Shown: positions 23,890 through 35,235, counted from the stretch's first letter. The stretch is 64,000 bases of DNA from Sipunculus nudus (GCA_026874595.1 CM049318.1:19443456-19507455), one strand, 5' to 3'. The notes: generated from the sequence alone by a model not told the origin. Program-made: numbers and translations.

Positions 23890-25438
23890 TGACTGATTAC
23901 ACATGATCAAACATTGCTGGAACTGACGTCACTGATGAGGCACGATAGTACATTAATTGGATTAACGTGACTGATTACACATAATCAAACATGACTGATT
24001 ACGTATGTTTAAACATAAATTAACTCAGTGACCGATGAGGCATAGTCTAACATTAATTGGACATACGTGACTGATCACACATAATTAAACATTGATTGTA
24101 CTCATCGACTGATTACACGTGATCAAACGCTGATTGACCTCAAGTGACGGATTACACATAATGAAATATTGATTGAGCCTGTGTGACTGATTACACATAA
24201 TCAAACATTGATTTGACTCACCTGACTGATGAGGCACGATCAAAAATTGATTCGGCCCCCTTTAATATTACACATGATCAAACATTTATTGAACTCGAGT
24301 GACTGATGAGGCATGATCAAACATTGATTGAACCCACGTGACTGATTTTCTATGTATTAATTTGGCAAATATTAATTTGGCTCACGTGACTGATTACACA
24401 TAACGAAATTTTGATTGGGCTCACGTGACTGATTATACATAACGAAATTTTGATTGGGCTCATGTGACTGATAACACATGATCAAACGTTGATTGGGCGT
24501 GTGTGACTAATTATACAGGATCAAACATTAATTGCGCACTCACGTGACTGATTTCACATTAAACATTGATTGTACTCATTGACTTATTACACGTGATCAA
24601 ACGACCTCACGTGACTGATTACACATAATCAAACAATGATTAACTGAGGTGATTGATGAGGCATGATCAGACATTTATTCGACTTACTGATTACACTTTA
24701 TTAAACATTGATTCGCCCCACTTGACTGATTTCACATAATCAAACATTGATAGAACTCGCGTGACGGATAAGGCACGATCAAACATAAATAGGATTTCGT
24801 GACTTATTTCACATAATCAGACATTAATTACTTTGTTGACTGATGAGGCACGATTATGCATTTATTGGAATTACGTGGCTGATTACACATTATCAAATAT
24901 TGTGAGGACCCACCTGACTGATTACACATAACCAAACACTGGTTAACCTACGTGACTGATGAGGCACGATCAATCATTAATTGGACTAACGTGACTGTTT
25001 ACACTTTATAAAATAGTGATTGGACTGACCTGACTGATTACTAATGATCAAACATTGATTAATCTCATGTGACTGATTACACATGATGATGATGATGATG
25101 ATGGTCTTTATTTCCTCCATAAAATGAAGATATTCATACATCATATCATATTACAAAATCAAATACAAGAAAATGCAAATAGTCCATAATTATAACAAGA
25201 AGAAATTACAAATATTAAAAAAAAAACAAAGGATGACTCACTTTTTATATGATGTGTTTGATTGACCACCTGTGACTGATTACACATAACCAAACATTGA
25301 TTGGGCTCACGTGACTGATAACACTTAATAACCTCGATTGGTCTTGTGTGACGGATAACACATGATCAAATACTGATTGGCTTCACGTGACTGATTACAC
25401 ATGATCAAACATTGAATGGACTCACGTTAATGATTAAT
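23890..25438 (-). repeat. 39-bp CACGTG satellite, inverted right arm
   Basis: Units read CACGTGACTGATTACACATG then ATCAAACATTGATTGGACT, the reverse complement of the left-arm monomer. The orientation switch is at about 23888, between GAGTTCAATCA and TGACTGATTACACATGATC. At 25439-25466 (GTAATCAGTATTTGACAAGG) the orientation flips back for part of a unit. The arm is more diverged than the left and is interrupted at 25083-25255. Confidence 0.95.
25083..25255 (-). mobile_element. LINE-type 3' tail inserted in the satellite
   Basis: On the minus strand the insert reads ...CTTCATTTTATGGAGGAAATAAAGACC followed by (ATC)n, a polyadenylation-like AATAAA next to a short tandem tail. This layout is typical of 5'-truncated CR1/L2-type non-LTR elements. 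Satellite units flank both sides. There is no coding sequence in the fragment, so clade is inference. Confidence 0.55.
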
Positions 25439-25591
25439 GTAATCAGTATTTGACAAGGTGTAATCAGACAGTGGCGGTCGTAGATTAAGCATGTAGCCTG
25501 GATAAAGGTTAACGCCTCGCTGCAGAATTTCATATCAGTTCTGGATTACGTGACAGAACAGTAGCACACGCGTCCTATAATTTATAACCTG

Positions 25592-25642
25592 GTGTCATCC
25601 AGTTCCGGTAACTATCGCACCTTCGGGTCTTGGTTGGGTAAT
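25592..25642 (+). repeat. dispersed repeat fragment (CCGGTAACTATCGCA)
   Basis: GGTGTCATCCAGTTCCGGTA ACTATCGCACCTTCGGGTCTTGG matches 49466-49508 (GGTGTCACC..GGCCGGTAACTGTCGCA..TGCGGGTCCTGG). Confidence 0.6.
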
Positions 25643-25718
25643 TTGGAGGTGATCTTAATTAAATTTTTGAAGGTGGAGGTTTGCCCCCTGGTTTCATACT
25701 TAGATGAACATTCATATA

Positions 25719-25880
25719 CAGTAAGACCTCGATATTACGACCGACCAATAATGTGACCTCGATGAAGTGGTCGCATTTTCGAGGTGGTCGGCTAAGCGAG
25801 GTTTCAAATGAAGAAGTTGGACCGCGAACAAATCATCATTATTTTGAGGTGGTCGCTAAACAGGCGAGGTTTAGCTCTAC
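25719..25880 (+). mobile_element. possible pogo/mariner-type MITE end
   Basis: TA-CAGTAAGACCTCGATATTACG resembles Tc1/mariner/pogo termini flanked by TA. Internal repeats of GAGGTGGTCG.CTAA..CGAGGTTT follow. I do not find the matching right TIR, so this is a solo end or a decayed copy. Confidence 0.35.
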
Positions 25881-25899
25881 TCGCTGAATATCAATATTG

Positions 25900-26260
25900 A
25901 CAGATGAATTACTGTGGTGGCCTTTTTGTTCGCGAGTTTCAAAATCGCGATATTCGCAGAAGGGAAATTATCACGAAAATAGAACCTTCGTGAATAACAG
26001 GCCTCATCGTTGAATGCAAATTGAAAGGTTAAAGATTAATATAATGAATAGTAATGTATCTTGTATATTCAACAGATATTAAATATGAATGATATCATGC
26101 ACATTTTTTCAAGTATCTGCCATTAATGAAAAAAAAATTCAATTCGGTCGATATTCCCTTGTGTCCGTCTTATGTGTGATCGCAAAATTTGAACCCTCGC
26201 GAAACACTGATAAGGTGAAAATCGCAAAATTTTAACCTCGCGAAAATGAAGTCAACCAGA
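25900..26260. repeat. dispersed TCGCGA-rich repeat fragments
   Basis: Phrases such as TTCGCGAG...AAAATCGCGATATTCGC and ATCGCAAAATTTGAACCCTCGCGAA occur twice within the segment. A related piece is at 48655-48735 (GATCGAACCCTCGTGAACAA, GTGAAATTTTAACGTCGCGAA). Confidence 0.45.
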
Positions 26261-27100
26261 GTATTCATCCGAACCACAGTTTTATGTGTCCGCCTGTGGC
26301 ATCACGAAAGTTTTGGGGGTTAGATTCAGCAGTATGACACTATCAGCTGGGACAATATGGAAAGAATACCGTATTTAAGTTATAAAGAAATATAAAAAGA
26401 AAAAAAAACAAATAAAAACTTGATGTTGGCCCCTATGTTTAGCTCAAACACTAGTATCATGATAAAATGTTAAAATAGCCATAACCCTATATTTTTTTCA
26501 GATTTATAAACTAAATGTGTTATATGAGCCTAAATAACCCGCCAGAATCCTAAACAAACCCTATTGTTCTCTGCTAACCAAAAAATTGTAACTTTTAAAT
26601 TCTCTCCTCTTTTTATTAAACGTTGAAAAATACTAAATGAACTTTATCAGTGGGGATATTTTTAACATGTATGGTCATCATCAATCTTCAAAATGTAAAA
26701 TTTAATTTAAAAATAAATGGCAGAAAACAACTATTTCATACATTCGTGTTATATATGGCTGTTCACCAAATGAAAAAGAAGTACTTTGATGTACTGGTAT
26801 AGGAAATATACAGTTTAAAATTTACGTGCATTTTTATTTATTTGACGCCCTTTATAAAATGTGCTACATGCCCCGCTCAAGCTAAAGCTCATCGTACTAT
26901 ATGTTAGTTTGATATTAAAGTAGGCTCGTTCCCAGGAAATGCTGATGCATACGGTAACAGTCACTGTTAGCATTCTTGGTAAAATCAACCCTGTCAGAGT
27001 TTACGAACTTATTGAACTTAAAGACTTAGCGACAACTGATATACCAGACTCTTAAAGGGCACAGATGGAAAAATGACTAAAAAAGAATGCTAGAAATGTG
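26261..27100. other. unassigned AT-rich DNA
   Basis: No supported feature. Confidence 0.4.
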
Positions 27101-27107
27101 ATAACGT

Positions 27108-27198
27108 TCTATAATCACATTACTCACATCCGATGGTTTGTTTACGGCTCAGCCCACGAAGTTCCCCCAGGCGGGTCCCTTATCACCCTAGCACTTAT

Positions 27199-27200
<2 letters not shown>
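27108..27200 (+). repeat. diverged repeat, copy 1 of 2
   Basis: TTCTATAATCACATTACTCACATCCGATGGTTT and CAGCCCAC.AAGTTCC...AGGCGGGTC.CTTATCA match 30201-30300 in direct orientation 3.1 kb away. Confidence 0.75.

Positions 27201-27202
<2 letters not shown>

Positions 27203-27246
<44 letters not shown>
27203..27246. repeat. (CT)22 microsatellite
   Basis: Uninterrupted CT dinucleotide tract immediately after the diverged repeat. Confidence 0.97.
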
Positions 27247-27250
<4 letters not shown>

Positions 27251-27496
27251 TTAAAAGACACACAAAATTGATAAATTACTGACTCACGGAACAAAGTATG
27301 GAGTGAAAAAGAATTGTTTTCTCATTTTTTTGGGTTAGTTTATCGTGCGAGATACACCATGTGAAATTCTGACAGCTTACAGGAAGGATACTAAATATGA
27401 TATAATGGTGCATATGACCAAACCCGGTTTAATCAATTTTCAATGATACACCAACGCATGAAAATTTGCATTATTAACACATATATAATTGTTTTA

Positions 27497-28254
27497 GGGA
27501 CCGTCCATTTTTGTCAACAATAACGGGGTAGAAGAAAGCTCTACTTTTATAACCCCCTCCCAAGTTGGACACAAAATGTTGATATGACGCCATGTACAAG
27601 AAACGACAAAATACCGGTACCTAAGATCAGTATATTTAATATATTTAGGTCTACACCAATATCAGAGGTCTACACCAATATCTGACATTACTGACAGATA
27701 TAGTCTGTACAAGTTGTGTTTTAAAATTATTATGACACATTTATACGAAATAAGCTTTATATTAGGCAGGTAGTTTCAAAGTACATATAATAATTAGCAT
27801 GTCAGTTGATGTAAATTATCTTTAATAATGAGTCAGTTTTGTAACCCAGCCTTCACTGGCGTAAGAACTGTTACTTGGTCGCCCCTTCTTGAGTTTGTGT
27901 CCAGCTTGCTGTTGATGTTTCTGCAGCTGATAGCGTGTTGGAAATGAAGAACAGCACACTTTGCACATATGCTCTGTTTTTGGTTTTGATTCAGTCATCG
28001 AATATGCCCTTTTACCTCCATGAATGAACAGCGTTTATAAACTAACCTTTACACATGCAGTGCTCAATGCTGTAAACTCCCAGGCCAGGTCATTACATGG
28101 TAGCTATTTAGACAGACAAAATTTAAAAATTGTCAGCTCTGCAAAATATCAACATTTTAGCCAAACCAAAGTATATAGAACAAAGCCTTACACCCTCTCC
28201 CCCTGCAGAACTCTTTGTTCTATTCCATAAATGTTGACAAAAATGGACGGTCCC
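27497..28254. mobile_element. 758-bp MITE with perfect 23-bp TIRs, Harbinger-like
   Basis: Both ends begin GGGACCGTCCATTTTTGTCA and are perfect inverted repeats over 23 bp, with weaker inverted similarity continuing to about 55 bp. The element is flanked by TTA (27494-27496 and 28255-28257), a 3-bp duplication as in PIF/Harbinger (TWA). The 4-bp flanks are TTTA and TTAA, so a mutated TTAA target (Kolobok/piggyBac-like) is a less likely alternative. There is no transposase, so it is non-autonomous. The interior carries a C2H2 zinc-finger ORF on the minus strand and a short duplication of GGTCTACACCAATATC at about 27649/27668. Confidence 0.85.
27822..27998 (-). CDS. 58-aa single C2H2 zinc-finger ORF inside MITE
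   Basis: The ATG at 27998 opens a 58-codon frame ending in TAA at 27822. Residues C12, C15, F19, L25, H28 and H34 fit the classical finger exactly: C-X2-C-X3-F-X5-L-X2-H-X5-H. It is followed by a basic stretch with KKGRPS (37-42), which resembles an AT-hook core. The upstream frame stays open for 13 codons to a TAA, so part of a larger exon is possible. Single fingers of this kind occur in DNA-binding proteins and in some transposon-encoded proteins. The ORF lies wholly between the TIRs, suggesting capture of a host exon (Pack-TIR style) or a remnant of the parent element. Whether it is expressed is unknown; the preserved spacing argues against random sequence. Confidence 0.55.
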   Translation of the reverse strand: MTESKPKTEHMCKVCCSSFPTRYQLQKHQQQAGHKLKKGRPSNSSYASEGWVTKLTHY

Positions 28255-29935
28255 TTAAGGGATCGAGGCTAAACAACAATTAGCAAAACGAGGACTTTGT
28301 GCTCATACACATACCCTCCTCCCCCAGAGACACTCAAAACTAGATGTGTGTACTTGTACGAATTCCCCGTGTACCCCCGTAAGCTCCTTGTTTGTACACA
28401 GTATCATTCTGCTGATCACTTGGTCAGTTGCTAAATATACTGCCTCTAATACCTATAAATGGAGCGGTATCTACCTGGGTACAAAGGGATTTCCCTGTAT
28501 CATAATGGTATGTATTCCTTTGAATTAAAAATATATTATAGTAACCCAGATAACCTCCAAAATGTAATGTATTGTTACTTAATGTTACCTTAACCCTGCA
28601 CATGATTTCTTAAAAAAATCGTTCATAATTTTTTTTGTATGTAATTTTACCAACAGACAAACAAACCAACCAAGGGAAAAACATAATATCTCCCTTGGTG
28701 AGGTATCAGAATAATCCCGGCAAAGTTGGCCCATTGAATCAGTGGAACTATAAATTATTTATGACTTTTTTTGGTTTGGCCTAAGCTACCCTTCAGCTTA
28801 GGACGCGCCATGCTGATAAGTATTGAGCTTGTGTATGCAGTATTTTGTGGTTTTTTTATTACATTGTTTTCATGCCTGTTATATGCCTGTTTGAGTTTGT
28901 GGTCCTTTAATACAATACAATATTTTACATATGTAAACATAAAGTTTCGTAATATATACGAGAATTTCCACGTACTCAAGTCCCGTACAATTCAGAGAAA
29001 TAATTCCCATATGTGTTTTATCCGCTGAATTACGTTTACGTTATCTTAAGTAATAACAATATGTGACCCAGGAATAAACAATATGTGGAAATCTAGCTTT
29101 ATTACTTAAAGATTTTCCAGAAGATTGTCAAAAGAGAAGCCAAAAGCAATTAACATCAGTTTAAATTTGCAAGTCCTATCTTTTGATAAGTGATTAATGG
29201 GACAGTTAGCAACAGACCAGAAAATGCAGTAAAAAGAAAAAAAACAGATTATGCAGAAAATAACATTTTTATAAGGAAAAATATATCTTTATTAAATATC
29301 TGAATACCATGAATAAAACAATTATGTCAAAGGAATCTCCTCGCTCCGTTTTAAAACAGTAACAACAGCTACAACCTATATATCAAAGTGGCGGTTTGCC
29401 GATTATTGGCTGTCTCTTTAACCGTTATCTGACCTCGATGGTCCCTATGTGGTTATCAGTGGTCGCCCACGAAGGTCACTTGTCACCACTAGTCAGTATT
29501 GTGGCTCGCCGTTGTTTTTGCCGCACCATGATTTGCTAATCCACATATTCCTGTCACCCCTCCGCCAGAGGTCGTTTCTACTTCAAACAAACCAGCTAGG
29601 GACTGTGGGAAGGGTCGAAAGTACCAATGTTGACGTATATATAAACTTCACTTAATTTGTCACAAATCAATATAAGGAATTTACATTGTTTACATTGAAC
29701 GTACATATGCGTACACGATTTTACTACATAAATTCCGCATCACGAAAAAAATGTTCACCTAATTTGTCTTGAAAAAACTGTAATCCAACATGTTTCAAAG
29801 GACTGTATCTAAGCCTTTCAGCTAATTTATACCTGTACGCCATTATTGTATTTATAAACCTCACTGCAAAGTGGGGGGGGGGGGATTTCTTTACCGGCCA
29901 TCTATAAACAGCAGAGTCGTTAAAATGATTCTGCG
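28255..29935. other. unassigned DNA
   Basis: AT-rich, with G12 at 29873-29884. Short open frames have no recognisable domain. Confidence 0.4.
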
Positions 29936-30130
29936 CAATGTGCGACGATCCTAGCAGATGACCTTGACCTTTGACCTTTGGTTATATATCAGGAATGTGG
30001 CCACATTTATATCCTGTTCAGTGGTTTAGATTTAAAGGTCACAGCTATGTAGTGAGATTCATTCAATATCCTATGGCAGATCCATTTCCTCTTGCGAGTT
30101 ATGTTTCGAAAAAGTCGTGAATCAGTCAAG
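29936..30130 (+). repeat. GACCTTGACCTTTGACC-type repeat fragment
   Basis: GATGACCTTGACCTTTGACCTTTGG at about 29960 is the same phrase as at 1930 and 2250, typical of dispersed repeats in marine invertebrates. Confidence 0.45.
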
Positions 30131-30200
30131 CTCTTAACACTTGTACATCAAGTTCAAACAGGACAAACACATTAGTCAGAGTGCTGAATGTAAAATAGCA

Positions 30201-30300
30201 TTCTATAATCATGTTACTCACATCCGATGGTTTAACCAAAGTTCTGCCCACATAATTCCTGCAGGAGGAGTCTCTTATCATTATAATACTCACCCTAATA
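30201..30300 (+). repeat. diverged repeat, copy 2 of 2
   Basis: Direct-orientation partner of 27108-27200. Shared strings include ACTCACATCCGATGGTTT. Confidence 0.75.
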
Positions 30301-31018
30301 ACTTTCACCGAAATGAGTTTATAACTTTTTGAGTATTTTTTTTTCTAACAGTCCAACAGACATAACTAACAAATAACCAACCAAATGACTAATTTAAAGA
30401 TAACAGAAACTTAATATCGCCGGGCAGAGGTATTACTAGGCGTTCAAGTACATAATTGTGTGACAACCCTTCTCACATGTATAATCATCCTAAAGCTAAT
30501 ATAACAGGAGACGTACTGTAATTCCAATTGTATGGTTTCCACTTGAAACGTTTCTTGTATTCTGTGTTGAGCAAAATCTATTGAGATCTGAAGTCCAAAA
30601 TCTGTTACCCATTTCAACCTAACGTGTGTGCGCTGTATACTTGAATCATCTGCACTGTATTTCCGATATTTCTCGGGCATTAACTTTCTTTTTTTTCTGT
30701 ATCTTTACCGAACTTTAATTGACTTAAGTTTTGCGTTGGAGTAATGTAAAGTTTGTAATCGGTTTTGTATAACCTGATATATGTTCTTTTAATAAAATCC
30801 ATAAATATAAAGACATGGTGAAATCACAGAAAATATATGCACAACAAGATGGTTCTATATTTTTAAGGGGCTAAAGTATTACACCATTAGGTGCTGAGAG
30901 TCCTTTTATAAAAAAGGGAAATCATGTCCAGAAAAGAACCAATCATGGTGAGAATACGATATCGTAGATGTTGACATCAACAGCACCGCAAATGAAGCAT
31001 AATACCACCGTCGTATAT
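30301..31018. other. unassigned AT-rich DNA
   Basis: No supported feature. Confidence 0.4.
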
Positions 31019-31350
31019 CTTATGACCTCTGACCTCATTAAATATGCGTGACTTTTACTGAGAATGTAATTCAGGTGAGAAACTGTATTGGTTAATATTC
31101 ATAATAAGTTTAATGAAAATCCATCATATACTTAGTAGAGAAGTTAGCTCGGCGACACCAAAAAGTAACCTATTTACCTCTGACCTTATTAAATAACCGT
31201 GGATTTTTTCAATAATCGTACTCGGGCGAGATAATCAATTGGTGAGTAGTTATGGCGAGTTTCGTGAAAATCTATCAAAGCCCCGGTTAGTTATCACGGC
31301 GACACTAAAAGTTAACTGAAAGACGGACAGACGGATGGACCGTGGGTATG
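31019..31350 (+). repeat. two diverged ~160-bp tandem units ending in a GACGGACAGACGG tail
   Basis: Unit 1 (about 31021-31165) and unit 2 (about 31170-31320) share ACCTCTGACCT.ATTAAATA, an 'atcg/aatgt..tc.ggtgaga' block, a GAAAATC.ATCA block and GCGACAC.AAAAGT. The tail AAGACGGACAGACGGATGGAC resembles the end of the 46.9-48.3 kb array. Confidence 0.7.
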
Positions 31351-31849
31351 CCTGTACCATAATACGTCTTGTCATGGACAAGCGTATGAAAACGATATCA
31401 GTAATATTTGACCGTGCAACCTCTTTTTGCTATAATCCGAGGGCCGCAGTAGTAGCTGTCAATCATAAAGCAATATGACTTGCTGGTAATTTATTTTACT
31501 TATTTTCTCTTTATTTTATATAATTCATTCTTTTACGAAAGATATCAAGGCAAATACATAAGATAAAAAGAATAATTCAGATACTCGAGCCACTATTTAG
31601 AAAGATAACAACACAAAAATTGTAAAGAATTTGAATAAAACAATAGACCATCCACACTTAACAATATATCGAATATTTACGGTAAGTATGTTGGTGGTTA
31701 ATTGTTAAAACAAGAACATATTTGGTCATATTCCATATTATTAAAGACAGAATCTTTCTTTTACGCTGAGTGTGCATGCTTGTAGAAAAAGGTCAGTTGA
31801 TTTTATATAGATATAAGATAATTTTTTACTTTCATGACATCTCAACTGA

Positions 31850-32345
31850 AGTACCTGGTTTACAAGGTCAAGGACATATATCATGTATGATGGACGATGA
31901 TTGGATTTTGTTACCATAAATATTCTGAAAAGTAAAATCTGCAGCAGGGAAAATAATGACGCCATCAGGCTTGTCACTTCAAACAGAAAAATATCCAGAG
32001 AGTCGCCAAGCATAATCTTACAGTTTTAGAATTGATCTTTCGTACTTTATACTCTTACTTAGGCCATTGTAAAAAATGACAAAAATTTGAACATAGTGCT
32101 TTCTCCTTTCTACTTTTCCTGTTAGCTTAAGTGAAGTATTAAGGTCAAGGACACTGATGCTGTTTGGATCTTGTTAACATATACATTCTGAAAGGTAAAA
32201 ATCTGATGGAAAAAAATGATAACGCCGTCACAGGAAAAAATATCTAGATATTCGCAAAGTATAAGACCGCAATTTTAGATTTAATACTTCGTACTATATC
32301 AGCAGTGTTTTCATACTTTCCCGCCATTGTCAAAACAGAGACAAA
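31850..32345 (+). repeat. ~290-bp diverged tandem duplication
   Basis: CAAGGTCAAGGACA...GGATTTTGTTA...ATTCTGAAAAGTAAAATCTG...AATGACGCC...AGAAAAATATC..GA starts at about 31860. It recurs from about 32140 with the same order of words (AAGGTCAAGGACACTG, TTGTTAACATATACATTCTGAAAGGTAAAAATCTG, AACGCCGTCA). Confidence 0.75.
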
Positions 32346-32723
32346 AATAAGTACGTGCAATTATTGCTAAATTCTGCAATGAGCATCCCTCGTTGAAACT
32401 GATATATATTTTAACTCTATTGTATAAAGATCCCTTGTGGATCAGGGTATGTCGTGCATTTTGGTATCGATAGTCGTGACCAGTGAGAGTCGTGTGCCTC
32501 TTCTCATTTTTGCGGCTCCATTGTTTCCGAAACCACATAATGAGAGCTTCTGGTGCATGTCGGGAGACAATGATGGCCATGACCTTTGACCCAGAGGTAC
32601 ACCGCAAGCGTTTCAAGAGGAAATAAACATTATAACAAAACCAATCTGTGGTTTAAAAGAATTCCTTTCTTCCTGGTGTCTTAGTAATAGAACAAATTCC
32701 TTTTTGCTTATTAATTGACAGAG
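32346..32723. other. unassigned DNA
   Basis: A 101-codon minus-strand open frame (32311-32616) overlaps the tandem duplication and has no recognisable domain. Confidence 0.35.
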
Positions 32724-32790
32724 GTGTAGCCAGGGGGTGACGCGGGGGGGGGGGGGGGGGGGAGGGGGTGCCACCCCATCCCCATTCAAA
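32724..32790 (+). repeat. G19-containing dispersed repeat end
   Basis: GTAGCCAGGGGGTGACGCG, G19 at 32744-32762 and GAGGGGGTGCCACCCC resemble low-copy element ends with GC-rich termini. No full element is delimited. Confidence 0.4.
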
Positions 32791-33059
32791 ACTTTGACTT
32801 TCTATGTAATATTGAGGAAAAACTTTCAGATTCTAAAAAGCTGATAAAAAATTATAGTATAAAAAACATTTATTTCAGTCCATTAAATGTTACATTAAAA
32901 AAACAAATGTTACAATATTGGAGTTCTCTGTTGCTTATGATATATAATATATATATATATATTCTTTGGCAGCGGGTTTGCTGCGCTAGCGAGATTGCTG
33001 TTTTGTCATAGAATGGTCAGGAACAGGAAAAAAATCTGATAGCAGATGAAAGTACATAG

Positions 33060-33660
33060 AGAAGCGGCCTGTCGACCACCTCCAATAAATGACCGTCAAG
33101 TTAATAATACCACGACCCCATACCACCACGACATCGCTAACAACACCATCCCTTGAAATGACCTTTCCTCTAACTCCACCATCCCTGAACATGACCCCTC
33201 TTATAATATTAGTACCCCTCTAATACGACCACTCCGCTAACACCAACCCCCATACCACATCCACTCCGCTAACACCAGCTTCCACTAACCCGACCCTCCG
33301 TTAACACCACTACCTCTATCACCACCACCACCCCTAACACCACCACTCCGCTCACACTAACCCTCCCCCCCCCCCCCCCCCCCCCCCCATAGCACAATCA
33401 CTCCGCTAACATTACGAATAACTAAACCGACCGTCCTGCTAACACAACGACCCCTCTTCAAACACGACCGCCCCTTACACCACCACCACCACTAACACAA
33501 CCATTCCCTTAACACATCCTCCCCCCCCCCCCAAACACCACCACTACAGTAACACCACAACCCCCAACACTACCACCCCGTTAACACCACCATCCCTGAA
33601 CACGACCACCCCTTTAACACCACCATCCCGAACAGCACCACAATATATCACTACTGCTCA
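33060..33660 (+). repeat. C-rich ~17-bp minisatellite, first block
   Basis: Units such as AACACCACCATCCCGCT are almost free of G on the plus strand, with C24 at 33365-33388. It is the same family as 35105-40335, separated from it by 1.4 kb of unassigned DNA. Confidence 0.9.
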
Positions 33661-35104
33661 GCTTACACCCCCTTACTCGCCATCGGTGGATTCATTATAA
33701 CAGGCCAGTTCCAGTTGTGGCTGAATGGGTTTACAAATCCTCAAAAGTAAAGGAACTTGTCACCATTCCATCGTATTCCACTTTGAGTGGAGAAACAATC
33801 AGAACATAGAATAAAAGGAGTGAATATTACATTTTAGACCCAGATCAGTCCTTCAATTTAATATTTCCGGTATAAATTTTTAGAAATTATTCAAGGCTTC
33901 ATAAACAACCCAAAACAAAACTTCATTGAAATCCATTAATTTTTTTTATTTTTTTAAATGAAAAAATGGTGGCCACATCAACTTAACCAACATTGTTAAT
34001 GGACGTAAGAATCATTTGTATTAGTTTTTTCACATGAGACCATGAGACGTGCATACGCTTCTCTTCCTGTTCCAGACAGTTGGGTCATCTGGAGCACTTC
34101 CGTAACCATGGAGAGTGAAGTTTCGTTTCTATAAGGATTTGTCTTCAATGGAGGAAGATTAAAAAAAAGCAAGGGTGTTCCCCATGAAAGTGCGAGTTGA
34201 ATCTATGAGAACCCAAAATCCAAAATGGCCGCCGTTTTGGAATTTATTATTTTTTTTTTTCAATGGTTTGTTCTGCAATACTGTACAGTAATTAGATTCA
34301 TTTTTTATTTGAAATTGGGATTTGACCTATACTGACCTTACAATCTAAGATGGTCGACGATTTTTTTGCAAAAAAGGTTAGTTTCTCTCAAACTTATCAT
34401 ACGACATCCACAATGAGCTCTAGTGGTCCATGATTCTATCGATCTGGTTTCTCTTAATGTTAGTTTGACAATCTGGTGATTGTGTCTCTCTCAAAAGTGA
34501 GGGTGAAACCGAGAAACGCCCGAAATCCAAGATGGCCGTTCTCCTTTTATTAATCACCATGTTAGTAGTCAAAATGTAATACATGTACCCACTGGCTGAA
34601 ACGATCGCGACAATTCATGTGTTGGCAGTTGCATCGAGATCTAAAACATGGGGCCACGAAATTGCTGCTCCTGTCATCTCCTCAGACCCTACTGGACATA
34701 TCGCAGGAATATCGTTGCGATAGTGTCTAGAGTGCATTTACATTTGGTCCATGGTTCAGCAGAGATTTATCATAGGATATGAAGGTCCGTGTATGTTCCA
34801 ACTGAATACATGATAACACTGCGATTGTAACGCAGCGCGTGGATCTGTCAATTGCCTACTAGACAGCTGTTGGCGTTCTCCTAGGAACGATTTCCATCAC
34901 GTAGAGCATGGCTTTCTAATATGCAAATTAGAGGGAATAGTCAGGTCCTTAGAGAGTCTTATGACACCCTAATAGGCAATACCAGGGATTCACCATACAT
35001 TTTTCAGGGGTTTGTGATGAAGCTGCCACTGATTAACGTCTGTCGGTACAGCGAAGCACGTTCTGTTTTAGGCATTTTAGTAGCAAATATCAATACTAAT
35101 TCCA
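33661..35104. other. spacer between C-rich blocks with three AAGATGGCCG-type repeats
   Basis: AAATCCAAAATGGCCGCCG (about 34209), AATCTAAGATGGTCGACG (about 34342) and GAAATCCAAGATGGCCG (about 34528) are spaced 130-190 bp apart in related contexts. A fourth cousin is at about 16960. The core AAGATGGCSGCC matches the YY1 consensus. No exon is recognised. Confidence 0.55.
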
Positions 35105-35235
35105 TTCCACGTACCCCCCCCCCCTCCTCCACATCACCACACCATTAACACCACCACCCTCAGACACGAACACCCCGCTAACACAACCATCCCCACAACC
35201 ACCATCCCAACAACACCACATCCCCCTTACACCAC

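Noticed and set aside
21966-25466. CRISPR-like array of 39-bp direct repeats
   Set aside because: Monomers are contiguous with no unique spacers, the host is eukaryotic, and orientation flips. It is satellite DNA.
32311-32616. 101-codon minus-strand frame
   Set aside because: It overlaps a diverged ~290-bp tandem duplication and has no recognisable domain.
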